A stretch of 51,987 nucleotides of DNA. Origin: Bilophila sp964538355 (GTDB lineage: Bacteria; Desulfobacterota; Desulfovibrionia; Desulfovibrionales; Desulfovibrionaceae). The DNA is taken from NCBI GenBank assembly GCA_964538355.1, contig CAZIFC010000015.1, positions 1 through 51,987 of the forward strand. The letters run 5' to 3'. The translations under genes and the position numbers were made by a program. Of the stretch, positions 1 to 9,535 are shown in pieces. The notes under the pieces are model-generated. The model did not search any database. It was not told where the DNA came from and saw nothing but the letters and a program-made list of their open reading frames with translations. Position 1 is the stretch's first letter, and each line of letters starts with the position of its first letter.

Positions 1-287
1 ACCGCAGACCACACCTCAACGACAGTAGGGCGCGCCAAGAGATTCTTGGTGCGCTCCTTGTATTCCAGCATGTGGGGTGCCTTGGCGTGGGCAGCGAGGG
101 CTTCCGGGCTTTCCCAGATCTCATAAAACAGAAACGTCCCGCCTTCCGTGCGGTTTTTGTGGAAGTCGTAGCGGATACAGCCCTTTTCCGCCCGAACGTT
201 GGGGATATTCGCCAGCACTTCCGCTTCCAGCTGCTTTTCCATTCCCTTTTTTGCCGTCAGTACCGCCGTTACAAAGCAGGTATCCAT
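1..287 (-). CDS. Antibiotic biosynthesis monooxygenase (ABM) family protein, 3' end off the window
   Basis: Reading leftward from the ATG at 287, about 95 codons stay open to the window edge, so only the last few residues are missing. The protein starts MDTCFVTAVLTAKKG and contains the dimeric alpha/beta-barrel ABM signature: a GCIRYDFHKN segment, then FLFYEIWES, then a helix with spaced histidines (AAHAKAPHML), ending in VVEVWSA. Family members such as YgiN are small cofactor-independent quinol monooxygenases or of unknown substrate. An AGGGGG-like ribosome site precedes the ATG. The gene is transcribed divergently from the membrane protein at 572. Family assignment is firm; substrate is unknown. 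Confidence 0.8.
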   Translation of the reverse strand, partial: MDTCFVTAVLTAKKGMEKQLEAEVLANIPNVRAEKGCIRYDFHKNRTEGGTFLFYEIWESPEALAAHAKAPHMLEYKERTKNLLARPTVVEVWSA

Positions 288-571
288 TACACACCCCCTT
301 CTTCAAATGGTTGCCGCAACTGTAAACAAGGATTCGATAAAGTCAAAAGTCTTTGCGAGGGAAGGGGTGGGGTCCGGGGAGGGGAAGGGAGGACTTTCTT
401 CAGAAAGCCCTCCCTTCCCCTCCCCGGTTTCATCCACCCTCCCCACCCACATCAAGATTGGACGAAAGGCGGAACTTCGGGTATTCCGGCGCAGGTGGCC
501 GAGCGCAGCAACGGCCCCTCTCGGCATTCAGGCTTCCACTCCGTTTTCTCTTCACAGGATACGAAAACACC
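288..571. other. Divergent intergenic region
   Basis: 284 bases between the leftward ABM gene and the rightward membrane-protein gene. It holds family A repeat copy 1 (374-427). I see no clear promoter, RNA gene or further coding sequence. Confidence 0.5.
374..427 (+). repeat. Family A inverted repeat, copy 1
   Basis: A 19-base purine-rich arm (374-392) pairs perfectly with 409-427. Inside it CTTTC TTCA GAAAG (394-407) forms a second hairpin. The inner core is shared with copies at 5551, 8796, 20792 and 50508, whereas the outer arms differ in sequence but stay complementary. There is no trailing T run, so it is not a standard intrinsic terminator. Confidence 0.85.
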
Positions 572-1666
572 ATGACTTCCCCCTGCTCTCTCCGGTTTGA
601 ACCGGATACGACCAAAGGCCCGGGATACGGCCTGATTCTGGCCTCCTGTCCCGGCTTTGCCGGCAATGCCGACGCCCTCCTTTTTCTGATCAGAAACACG
701 GCCGGACAAAGCCTCGGAGCCAGCGGCTGGCAAACCGGAGACGGCTGGCTGAACCCCGAATCCGTACAGGCAATCGGAGAAACCTTTCTCATCTCCGTTG
801 GCCCGAACATCGTGAACTGGTTCGCCGAGCAAACCGGCTACCAGCTCATCCTGTTCATTGACATGGACCATGTGTGGCAGGGCGTGCTCGAGATCGGCAG
901 GCTTGCAATGCCCGCTCACCCGACCGTGGCCCCGGTGCAGGACGAGCCGCTGAACCTCCTGCCGGACATGGAAGCCGCCCCCGCACGGCAAGAGATAACT
1001 CTGGGCGCACCGCTGGGAACATCGCTCTCCATGTCCGCCATGCAGAGGCAAGCGGAAGCCCCGGCCATGTCCCTTTCACTGGACGGCAATACCGCTTCGG
1101 CCATCCGCGCCGATGAGCTGCTGGTCATGGCGGAACGTCCGAAACGCTACTGGGGAACCGTCCTCAATGTCTTTTTTGCCATCCTGACGGTTTTGCTCCT
1201 CGCCGCGGCAGGGTACTTCATTTCTACCCAGGTTCTGCCCAAAACCCAGCTCAAGCAGGAAGATCCCGCCGTGGAAATCCTGAAGCAGGAAGCCGCCGAC
1301 GCGGAACCCGGAACCGAGGTGCCCGCAACCTACGCCCCGGAAGATCTCAAAGGCTCCAGAGCCATGAGCGTGGCGCGGGATGCCGTCAAGCGCAAGCTCC
1401 CGGCGGAGTCCGCCCTCTCGCTGGCAAAACAGCTGCTTGCCGCTGCGGGCGATGCCAAGGCGCAGGATGCCGGACGCCTTATCCTTGATGATCTTGCCGA
1501 GAGGAACAACCCGCAGGCCCTGCTGATGCTCGGCGACGCCTACTCGCCCGCCACTCCTCCGATCGGAACTCTCCAGAAAAATGCCGCCTTCGCCAGAGAC
1601 TGCTACAAGAAGGCGCAGGCAGCCGGATCGACCGAGGCTCAGGCCCGCCTGAACCAGCTCCGCTGA
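572..1666 (+). CDS. Single-pass membrane protein with C-terminal Sel1-like repeats
   Basis: 364 residues. Residues 1-190 are a globular, probably cytoplasmic part without a motif I recognise. Residues about 195-216 (VFFAILTVLLLAAAGYFIS) form one hydrophobic helix preceded by arginines and lysines. After an acidic linker, residues about 296-364 look like Sel1/TPR helices (ALLMLGDAYSP, AAFARDCYKKAQAAGSTEAQARL). The start follows a weak AGGA element; longer in-frame extension exists upstream but runs through family A repeat 1, so ATG 572 is preferred. Followed by a strong hairpin terminator. I cannot name a function; a scaffold or envelope role is only a guess. Confidence 0.65.
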   Translation: MTSPCSLRFEPDTTKGPGYGLILASCPGFAGNADALLFLIRNTAGQSLGASGWQTGDGWLNPESVQAIGETFLISVGPNIVNWFAEQTGYQLILFIDMDHVWQGVLEIGRLAMPAHPTVAPVQDEPLNLLPDMEAAPARQEITLGAPLGTSLSMSAMQRQAEAPAMSLSLDGNTASAIRADELLVMAERPKRYWGTVLNVFFAILTVLLLAAAGYFISTQVLPKTQLKQEDPAVEILKQEAADAEPGTEVPATYAPEDLKGSRAMSVARDAVKRKLPAESALSLAKQLLAAAGDAKAQDAGRLILDDLAERNNPQALLMLGDAYSPATPPIGTLQKNAAFARDCYKKAQAAGSTEAQARLNQLR

Positions 1667-1689
1667 TCCCCGCCCTTTCCTTTTCGCTC

Positions 1690-1735
1690 AAAACCACAGG
1701 GAGGCCCTCCGCATGAAGGGCCTCCCTGTGGTTTT
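1690..1735 (+). terminator. Intrinsic terminator after the Sel1-repeat membrane protein
   Basis: A 19-base perfect inverted repeat (1690-1708 with 1717-1735), GC-rich in the middle, ending in TTTT on the plus strand and in TTTT on the minus strand too. Confidence 0.8.
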
Positions 1736-1841
1736 GATTCGCCTGAAGCTGTCCCCGCAGCGGAGCATGATTCCGAATCATAAAAAAATCATAGCCTTTT
1801 CTCTTGTTTGAGGATCTCAATACGAAAAGGAGAGTCCTCTC

Positions 1842-1863
1842 TTAATAATATTGATTATTGTTA
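1842..1863 (+). promoter_or_regulatory. Putative PerR/Fur-type operator upstream of katA
   Basis: AATAAT-ATTG-ATTATT (1844-1859) is an inverted repeat inside an AT-rich island and abuts a TTGACA (1864-1869). Peroxide regulators of the Fur superfamily bind AT-rich inverted repeats of this kind and commonly control catalase. The match is by eye only, and the -10 element is unclear. Confidence 0.4.
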
Positions 1864-1974
1864 TTGACATATACGCTAAAAAGGAGCACGGTCATTCCCG
1901 GCAGCAAGGCCCACGGCCTCAGGCAACCGCTCAACACAACCCGGCCATCCCGGAAAAGCCCAAAGGAGTGAACC

Positions 1975-3432
<1,458 letters not shown>

Positions 3433-3471
3433 TCTCCTGAAAACGTAACCGCAGAACCTCCTCCACAAAAA

Positions 3472-3505
3472 AGAACGCCCGGAACCTTCTGGTTCCGGGC
3501 GTTCT
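3472..3505. terminator. Shared bidirectional terminator between katA and the TSUP exporter
   Basis: A 15-base perfect hairpin (3472-3486 with 3491-3505) lies between convergent genes. The minus-strand side runs into TTTTTT, so it should work best for the leftward gene. Confidence 0.7.
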
Positions 3506-3525
3506 CCGCATCCGCAAAAAGCGCG

Positions 3526-4425
3526 TCAGCCGCGCAGGAACTCCACGAAATACGCCCCTACCGTTCCCAGCAGAATGATAACCAGCATGGACTTGAGGAA
3601 AACGGGGGAAACGTATTTCTGGAACCGCGCCCCGCAGTACATCCCGAGCAGGCCGCCAACGCTCAAAAGCAGGGCCATCCCCCAGTCAGGGGCGATGCTC
3701 AGCTCAGGGTACAGCGGAGAAATCCCCACATAGAAAAGCACTCCCGCCAGAGCGTTGACGAACGTGGCGGCAAGCGTCGCCCCCGCCACGGTATGGATGG
3801 GCAGATGGAATACCGAAACGAGGAACGGCGCAATGATCGCCCCGCCGCCGATGCCGTAGATGCCGCCGACCAGCCCCACGGCGATGCAGTAGGCGAACAG
3901 GATGGGCACGGAAAACGAATACAGATACCCGTCAAACGTGTACGCCACCCGGGAAAAATTCTGCTCCACGACCTCGACAAAAGGCCTTGCCGGAGCCTTC
4001 TCGTCCTTCGGGGCCGGAGTATAGCGGATCCACCCGAACAGATCGCGCAGCATTTCTATGCCGATGCCGAGCAGCACAAGAGCCACGAACAGCTTGAACG
4101 GGCGCACCTCCGAGAGCCAGTAGATGCGGATAAAGCCCCCTGCGACCACGCCGGGCACAGCCCCCGCCATCACCACCCACGACAGGGGCCAAACGACCCT
4201 TCGCTCCCGGTAATAACGGAACACCCCTCCGGGATTGGAAAAAACATTATACAACTGATTCGTCGCGCTGACGGAAGGGTTTGTATAGCCCAAAAAGGAC
4301 ATCTGGAAGGGCAGCAGCAGAAAGGCCCCGGAAATCCCGCCCATCGACGTAAAAAACGAAATACCGAATGCCACCAGCGGCGGAATCAGCGGAGAAACTT
4401 CAATTTCCGCAGTGGGAAAGTACAT
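3526..4425 (-). CDS. TSUP (TauE/SafE) family anion exporter
   Basis: 299 residues, strongly hydrophobic with about eight membrane segments. It has the two half-repeats typical of the family: an N-terminal GISFFTSMGGISGAFLLLPF block and, after a charged cytoplasmic loop (about 135-160), a second LVGGIYGIGGGAIIAPFLV block. Family members move sulfite, sulfoacetate or related organosulfur anions; the real substrate cannot be read from sequence. The start ATG lies one base after the TGA of the upstream pseudouridine synthase, so translation is probably coupled, though no functional link is evident. In a sulfur-metabolising organism sulfite export is a reasonable inference. Confidence 0.88.
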   Translation of the reverse strand: MYFPTAEIEVSPLIPPLVAFGISFFTSMGGISGAFLLLPFQMSFLGYTNPSVSATNQLYNVFSNPGGVFRYYRERRVVWPLSWVVMAGAVPGVVAGGFIRIYWLSEVRPFKLFVALVLLGIGIEMLRDLFGWIRYTPAPKDEKAPARPFVEVVEQNFSRVAYTFDGYLYSFSVPILFAYCIAVGLVGGIYGIGGGAIIAPFLVSVFHLPIHTVAGATLAATFVNALAGVLFYVGISPLYPELSIAPDWGMALLLSVGGLLGMYCGARFQKYVSPVFLKSMLVIILLGTVGAYFVEFLRG

Positions 4426-4426
4426 C

Positions 4427-5350
4427 TCAACCCTCCATGTCCGGCGGCATGTCCGCCACCTGCCAGGCTCCGGCCCACGGAGGAAGCGATTCGTACAGCT
4501 CCTTCCCTATCCGCAGGCGCACGGAGTGCAGTTTCAGCCCGTCGGCGCAACGCGGCCCGCCATACTTCACATCGCCCACCAGCGGGAAACCCCGTTCCGA
4601 AAGCTGCACGCGGATCTGGTGCGTGCGCCCGGTATGCAGACGCACCAGCACAAGGCTGAAGCCTCCGCGCACTTCAAGGCATCTCACCGTCAGGCTCGCC
4701 GGCTTTTCACCCTGCTCCAGGTTTGGGGATCTCCCGGAAACGACCTTTTCCCGGCCATCCGCAGCAACACGTTTTGCCAGCCGATCGTCAAGCCGCTTCG
4801 GACGGTGCCACGGGCATTCCCCACGAACCCAAGCCAGATATTCCTTTGCAATACCGCCATCGTGCGACGCCAGCGCGTCTGAAAGCCGACGGACGGCGGC
4901 ATAGGTCTTGCCGACCAGCAGCAGCCCCGAGGTGTCCCGATCCAGCCGATGCACCGGAGCGGGCATGAAAGCCGTTCCCGCAAAGGCCGATTCAAGCCGT
5001 GTGGTCAGGCTGTCATCGTGTCCGGTTCCCGGATGCACGGGCAGGCCCGACGGCTTGCAGAAGACAATCAGCTCCTCCGTCTCTGCGACAATGGGCGGCA
5101 AGGCGGCTCCCGCCTTCCGCGGCACCTCGGGCTTCTCCCTCTTCTCTCCCGCTCCGGCAAACGGCGGAACCCGGATCTCGTCGTCCAGCTCCACGCGATC
5201 GAAGGGCTTGGCGCGGCCTCCGTTGATGCGGACCTGACCGGTGCGTATCCAGCGGTGCAGCACGCCCTGCGGTTCGCCGAATCGCCGGGACAAAAATTGC
5301 AGCAGCTTCTGTCCCGCTTCCGCCGCCGTCACTTGCAATGGTTCAGACAT
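4427..5350 (-). CDS. RluA-family pseudouridine synthase (RluC/RluD type)
   Basis: 307 residues. An N-terminal S4 RNA-binding region (about 8-65, ending in DRVELDDEIRVPP) precedes the catalytic domain. The family motif HRLDRDTSGLLLV carries catalytic Asp137, and GRTHQIRVQL is the conserved C-terminal motif. It isomerises uridine in rRNA or tRNA; the exact position cannot be assigned. The ATG at 5350 fits the S4 start, and the open frame upstream lacks family similarity. The downstream TSUP gene starts immediately after it. Family A repeat 2 lies upstream. Confidence 0.9.
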   Translation of the reverse strand: MSEPLQVTAAEAGQKLLQFLSRRFGEPQGVLHRWIRTGQVRINGGRAKPFDRVELDDEIRVPPFAGAGEKREKPEVPRKAGAALPPIVAETEELIVFCKPSGLPVHPGTGHDDSLTTRLESAFAGTAFMPAPVHRLDRDTSGLLLVGKTYAAVRRLSDALASHDGGIAKEYLAWVRGECPWHRPKRLDDRLAKRVAADGREKVVSGRSPNLEQGEKPASLTVRCLEVRGGFSLVLVRLHTGRTHQIRVQLSERGFPLVGDVKYGGPRCADGLKLHSVRLRIGKELYESLPPWAGAWQVADMPPDMEG

Positions 5351-5550
5351 GGTATTCCTTGAAGAGTGCTGAGGCGCGGCCCCAAAAGCCGCCGAAGGCA
5401 AGGGCCTTCCCCGGGGTACGGACGCCGGAAACAAACGGCGCATCAACCGCCGGCATACGAAGGCATTTCACACCGGGCGGCCCCTGCCCCATGCACAGAG
5501 CCGGCCTGCCGCCCGCAAACGAACGTCTTGGGAGGGTGAGGGATGGGGGT

Positions 5551-5607
5551 TCGGGGGAAGGGAGAGGGAAGCCTTTCTTCAGAAAGGTGCCCTCTCCCTT
5601 CCCCCGA
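5551..5607 (+). repeat. Family A inverted repeat, copy 2
   Basis: An 18-base arm 5551-5568 pairs with 5590-5607, enclosing CCTTTC TTCA GAAAGG (5572-5587). It lies 26 bases past the argJ stop codon, between two leftward genes. Same orientation as copies 1 and 5. Confidence 0.85.
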
Positions 5608-5632
5608 TACGCTCCCCCCGACCGCAAGCTCT

Positions 5633-6817
5633 CTAACTCCGGTAATCCGCGTTGACGTTGACGTACTCGTGCCCGAGGTCGGAAGCCAGCAGGGTATAGC
5701 TGCCGGAACCGGAACCCATCACGATATCAATGGGCAGATCCCGCTGCTTCAACGGTTCCTCAAGCAGGGCATCGAAATCCAAATCCGTGGGCTGCCCCTT
5801 GCGGAACAATTCCACGCCGCACAGCGTCACCACCACATCGTCAGGGTTGAAATCCGCCCCGCTCCGGCCTACGGCGGCAACAATGCGGCCCCAGTTGGCG
5901 TCACGCCCGTACAGGGCCGTTTTCACCAGCTGCGAATGCCCCACTGTCCGGGCCACGCGCTCGGCATCGGCATCGGAAAGCGCACCCGTCACCCGGATGC
6001 GGGCAACCTTGGACGCGCCCTCGCCGTCCTGAACCAGCATGTAGGCCAAATCCCCGAGCACAGAGGTCAGCGCGGCAAACAGGGCCTTTTCCGCTGGCTC
6101 TCCGGCAGCGGAAACACCCGACGCACCGTTGGCAAGGCCATACAGGGTATCATTGGTCGAGGTGTCTCCATCCACGGTCACGCGGTTGAAGGTCAGCTCT
6201 ACGGCATCCCGCATCATCTTCTGCCAGACGGCGGCATCCACCTGCGCGTCGCACAGCACAACGGAAAGCATGGTCGCCATGTTCGGACAGATCATGCCCG
6301 CACCCTTGGCCATGCCGACAAGCTTCACCACGCCGCCGGGAAGTTCCACCTCGCGGCGGGAAATCTTGTGGAAGGCGTCGGTGGTCATGATGGCCTTGGC
6401 AAAATCCTCCGGCGTAGCCTTGCCGAGATGCGCCGCAAGCTTCGGCGCGGCCTCCTCCCAAAGATCCATCTTGAGCTGCGCGCCGATGACCCCGGTGGAG
6501 GCGGGCAGGATGTCGGCGGCATCCAGACCGAGCGCGGCGGCAACGAGTTCCTGCGTCCTGCGGCAGTTTCGCATCCCTTCGTCACCGGTGCAGGCGTTGG
6601 CCTGGCCGGAATTGATCACCACCGCGCGAGCGAACGGACGCTCGGCAAGCATGGCCCTGGCGACCGTTACCGGTGCGGCCGGAAAACGGTTCTGCGTAAA
6701 CGTGCCGGCGGCGACGGCGGGCACATCGCTGACAAGAAGTGCAAGATCCGCACGCCCTTCCTTGCGGAATCCGGCGCAGGCGGTAGCGAAACGAAAGCCT
6801 TTGGGTGCATTGAACAT
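5633..6817 (-). CDS. argJ: ArgJ, bifunctional glutamate N-acetyltransferase / amino-acid N-acetyltransferase
   Basis: 394 residues, normal for ArgJ, which transfers the acetyl group from N-acetylornithine to glutamate in the cyclic arginine pathway. The self-cleavage region reads KGAGMICPNMATMLSV; Thr182 would be the nucleophile and N-terminus of the beta chain. GDTSTNDTLYGLANG and GRDANWGRI are also conserved. The protein ends NADYRS as usual. The start at 6817 gives the expected N-terminus (MFNAPKGFRFATACAGFRK) and has GAGGA about eight bases upstream. The gene is divergent from pyrK, with a 194-base promoter region between them. Confidence 0.95.
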   Translation of the reverse strand: MFNAPKGFRFATACAGFRKEGRADLALLVSDVPAVAAGTFTQNRFPAAPVTVARAMLAERPFARAVVINSGQANACTGDEGMRNCRRTQELVAAALGLDAADILPASTGVIGAQLKMDLWEEAAPKLAAHLGKATPEDFAKAIMTTDAFHKISRREVELPGGVVKLVGMAKGAGMICPNMATMLSVVLCDAQVDAAVWQKMMRDAVELTFNRVTVDGDTSTNDTLYGLANGASGVSAAGEPAEKALFAALTSVLGDLAYMLVQDGEGASKVARIRVTGALSDADAERVARTVGHSQLVKTALYGRDANWGRIVAAVGRSGADFNPDDVVVTLCGVELFRKGQPTDLDFDALLEEPLKQRDLPIDIVMGSGSGSYTLLASDLGHEYVNVNADYRS

Positions 6818-6944
6818 ATTGCATTCCTCGCGAACTGGTATGTATAAAGAAAAAGTATGCCACGCTTGCATTCCACAATCAAATAAAACCCGGGATGCTA
6901 TCCGGTCGAGATCCAACACAAAGATAAAAGAATTCTCTAGCCTC

Positions 6945-6974
6945 TTGACCGTGGGGGGGTATCCACACTACAAA
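6945..6974 (+). promoter_or_regulatory. Putative pyrK-pyrD promoter
   Basis: TTGACC (6945-6950), an 18-base spacer, then TACAAA (6969-6974), 38 bases before the pyrK ATG. Judged by eye. Confidence 0.35.
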
Positions 6975-7011
6975 ACCCCAAAGCACTTGTATAAGACAGG
7001 AAGTTTACAAC

Positions 7012-7827
7012 ATGAGTCAGTCCGCGTTTTACGACCTGGCGGTTATCGATAATGTCCCCTTCGGACTTACCGGATCGCAGGGACGTTTTTTTGCTCTGCG
7101 CCTTGAACGTCCCGACTGGAAAAGCTGGGCGCCGGGCCAATTCGTCATGCTCCGTCCTCAGGGGTGGGCTCTCGACATGCCCTGGGCACGTCCCTTTTCC
7201 ATCTGCCGGGTGAGCACCAGCGAGCTCGTCATCTTTTTTCAGGTGGCCGGCCGAGGTACCGAAAAAATGGCCAAGCTTCGGCGCGGCGACCGGGTACACC
7301 TCTGGGGGCCTCTCGGCAACAAGTTTGCCGTCGAAGGCGGCACTCCGACGCTGCTCCTTGCCGGAGGCATCGGTATCGCGCCGTTCGTCGGCTACGCGGA
7401 ACGTCACCCCACGCCGGGCGTCCTTTCAATGGTTTTCGGGCACAGGCTGCCTGAGGACTGTTACCCCGTGGAAAGCCTCGGGGAACGCATCGATGTGGAA
7501 TCCTTCCACGAAAATACCGGCGAGGATCTTGAATGGTTCCTCAACCATGTGCGTTCGCGCATCGAGGCCTACGCCGAACGCAACGGCCTTGTGCTGGCCT
7601 GCGGCCCCGCGCCCTTCCTCAAGGCGGTGCAGGGTTTCGCGCTGGCCGCCAACGCCCGCTGCCAGCTCTCCCTTGAAAGCCGCATGGCCTGCGGGGTAGG
7701 TGCCTGCCTCGGCTGCGTCACCAAGACAACGGACAAGTGGCCCGTGGAGGAAAAGGCCGGGACACCCGTGCAAACCTGCACCCACGGTCCCGTGTTCTGG
7801 GCCGATCAGATCACGCTGGAGGCTTAG
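7012..7827 (+). CDS. pyrK: Dihydroorotate dehydrogenase B electron-transfer subunit
   Basis: 271 residues. A ferredoxin-reductase-type FAD domain (WAPGQFVMLRP, then WARPFSICRV) is followed by an NAD-binding domain (LLLAGGIGIAPFVGY). A C-terminal [2Fe-2S] cluster uses Cys227, Cys232, Cys235 and Cys256 (CGVGACLGC and QTCTHG). PyrK passes electrons from dihydroorotate oxidation at PyrD to NAD+. AGGAAG lies before the ATG. The stop codon is directly followed by the pyrD ATG, so the two subunits are co-translated, as expected for a heterotetramer. Confidence 0.94.
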   Translation: MSQSAFYDLAVIDNVPFGLTGSQGRFFALRLERPDWKSWAPGQFVMLRPQGWALDMPWARPFSICRVSTSELVIFFQVAGRGTEKMAKLRRGDRVHLWGPLGNKFAVEGGTPTLLLAGGIGIAPFVGYAERHPTPGVLSMVFGHRLPEDCYPVESLGERIDVESFHENTGEDLEWFLNHVRSRIEAYAERNGLVLACGPAPFLKAVQGFALAANARCQLSLESRMACGVGACLGCVTKTTDKWPVEEKAGTPVQTCTHGPVFWADQITLEA

Positions 7828-8772
7828 ATGGATCGCTACACCGTACGACTTTCTTCCGCGCACAAGCCTTCGGGAGCACTGAAGCCCCTTGTCTTCAAGA
7901 ATCCGATCCTGACCGCTTCCGGCACCTTCGGCTACGGCGTGGAGTTCGCCAACTACGGCGATCTCACCCGGCTCGGCGGCATTGTGGTCAAGGGCCTTTC
8001 CCTCAAGCCCCGCCCCGGCAACCCGCTGCCCCGCGTGGCGGAAACGCCCTGCGGGATGCTGAATGCCGTTGGCCTGCAAAACGACGGCGTGGAGTCGTTC
8101 CTCAAGCACAAGCTCCCCCAGCTGCCCTGGAACGAAACGCCGATCATCGCGAACCTTTACGCCACCTCTCCGGCGGAATTCGGCGAGCTTGCCGCCATTC
8201 TGGCCGCCGAAGAAGGCATTGCCGGGCTGGAAGTGAACATTTCCTGCCCCAATGTCAGAAGCGGCGGGGTGCTGTTCGGGCAAGATCCCGCGCTGGCGGC
8301 CGAAGTGACCGAATCCGTCAAGAAGCACGCGGGAAATCTCCCGGTCATCGTCAAGCTCTCGCCCAACGTGACGGACATCACCGCCATTGCCAGGGCTGCG
8401 GAGCAGGCCGGAGCCGATGCCCTTTCCTGCATCAATACGCTGACCGGCATGGCTGTGGACATAAGGAGCCGCAAGCCGCTCCTTGCCAACGTGGTCGGGG
8501 GGCTTTCCGGCCCTGCCGTGAAGCCGGTGGCCCTGCGCTGTGTCTGGCAGGTCTGCAATGCGGTCAAGATTCCGGTCATCGGCATCGGCGGCATTACCTG
8601 TGCCCAGGATGTCCTTGAGTTCATTCTGGTCGGAGCCCATGCCGTGGAGATCGGAACCATGAATTTCGTGCGCCCCGACGCTGCGTTCCGCATTGCCGAA
8701 GAGCTTCCCCTGCTCTGCCAGCAGCTCGGCATCAAGAACCTTACCGAGTTCCGGGGCACGTTGCAGCTGTAG
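7828..8772 (+). CDS. pyrD: Dihydroorotate dehydrogenase B catalytic subunit
   Basis: 314 residues, an FMN-binding TIM barrel making orotate in pyrimidine synthesis. NPILTASGTFGYG and KGLSLKPRPGNPLPR form the N-terminal FMN/substrate region. GLEVNISCPNV contains Cys140, the base expected for class 1 enzymes. GGLSGPAVKP and GIGGI bind the FMN phosphate. It abuts pyrK with no gap, which identifies it as class 1B rather than the quinone-linked class 2. Family A repeat 3 follows 23 bases after the stop. Confidence 0.95.
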   Translation: MDRYTVRLSSAHKPSGALKPLVFKNPILTASGTFGYGVEFANYGDLTRLGGIVVKGLSLKPRPGNPLPRVAETPCGMLNAVGLQNDGVESFLKHKLPQLPWNETPIIANLYATSPAEFGELAAILAAEEGIAGLEVNISCPNVRSGGVLFGQDPALAAEVTESVKKHAGNLPVIVKLSPNVTDITAIARAAEQAGADALSCINTLTGMAVDIRSRKPLLANVVGGLSGPAVKPVALRCVWQVCNAVKIPVIGIGGITCAQDVLEFILVGAHAVEIGTMNFVRPDAAFRIAEELPLLCQQLGIKNLTEFRGTLQL

Positions 8773-8795
8773 CTTTCGGAGCTGAAGAAAAAGAG

Positions 8796-8848
8796 ATGGG
8801 AGGGGCGGGGGAACCTTTCTGAAGAAAGGCTTCCCCCGCCCCTCCCAT
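8796..8848 (-). repeat. Family A inverted repeat, copy 3 (reverse orientation)
   Basis: An 18-base arm 8796-8813 pairs with 8831-8848. The inner CCTTTC TGAA GAAAGG (8814-8829) is the reverse complement of the core in copies 1, 2 and 5. It lies between pyrD and darP. Confidence 0.85.
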
Positions 8849-9001
8849 ACCCTCCCCACCCCCTCCAAAGACTTTCACGCTTTGGGTTTGCGGGCGGGCA
8901 ACAGTTTTCCCTTATTGGATAAGAGAGCTTTTTCCCTTTGCTCAAAACGGAACGCCCTTTCCCCCTCCCCCGATACACTCTTCAACCGAACAAGACGTAC
9001 T

Positions 9002-9535
9002 ATGCCGCCAAAAAAACGTTACCAGTGGGATACCATCAGCTCCGAATACGATGACGACCGCCCGAGCCGCTCCCAGAAAAAACGGGACAGCACCGCGCTC
9101 CAGGTCATGGGAGAAGAACTTTCCGCCCTTTCGCCTTCCGTGCTCGCCAAAATGCCGATCAGCAACAATATCCGGGAAGCCCTCATTGAATGGCAGCGTC
9201 TCGGCTCTCACGAGGGACGGCGCAGGCAGATGCAGTATGTCGGCCGCCTCATGCGCGAAGAAGGCGACGCCCAGGCCATCCGCGAGGCTCTTGATCGCCT
9301 CAAGCTCGGACACGCGGGCGAAACCGCCAGCTTCAAGCGTTTTGAAAAGCTGCGCGACGATCTGATGATCGCCTCGGAAGCCGAACTGGACGAACTGCTT
9401 GCGCCCTTTGCCTCGGAAGACGCCAAGGAACTCCGCGAACTGACGGCAAAAGCCCGCAACGAACGCGAACACGGACGCCCGCCGCACGCCTTCCGAGCCT
9501 TGTTCCGCAAGCTCAAGAGCCTCCCCGAAGCATGA
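9002..9535 (+). CDS. darP: DarP/YjgA (DUF615) ribosome-associated protein
   Basis: 177 residues, close to the 180-odd of the E. coli protein, which associates with late 50S assembly intermediates. A charged N-terminus (MPPKKRYQWDTISSEYDDDRPSRSQKKRDS) leads into the conserved helical part: LQVMGEELSALSP, RRRQMQYVGRLMREED-like, and a basic C-terminus with REHGRPPHAFRALFRKL. The start at 9002 excludes a low-complexity upstream extension. The last four bases overlap the next gene as ATGA. Role in the flavoprotein operon is unclear. Confidence 0.85.
   Translation: MPPKKRYQWDTISSEYDDDRPSRSQKKRDSTALQVMGEELSALSPSVLAKMPISNNIREALIEWQRLGSHEGRRRQMQYVGRLMREEGDAQAIREALDRLKLGHAGETASFKRFEKLRDDLMIASEAELDELLAPFASEDAKELRELTAKARNEREHGRPPHAFRALFRKLKSLPEA

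Larger units (their letters stand above)
1667..1974. other. Intergenic region upstream of catalase
   Basis: 308 bases. It holds the terminator at 1690-1735, then an AT-rich stretch with a PerR/Fur-like inverted repeat (1842-1863) and a TTGACA hexamer at 1864-1869. No further gene is visible. Confidence 0.5.

Noticed and set aside
5543..6847. A 434-codon plus-strand frame across argJ
   Set aside because: Shadow of argJ, beginning inside family A repeat 2.
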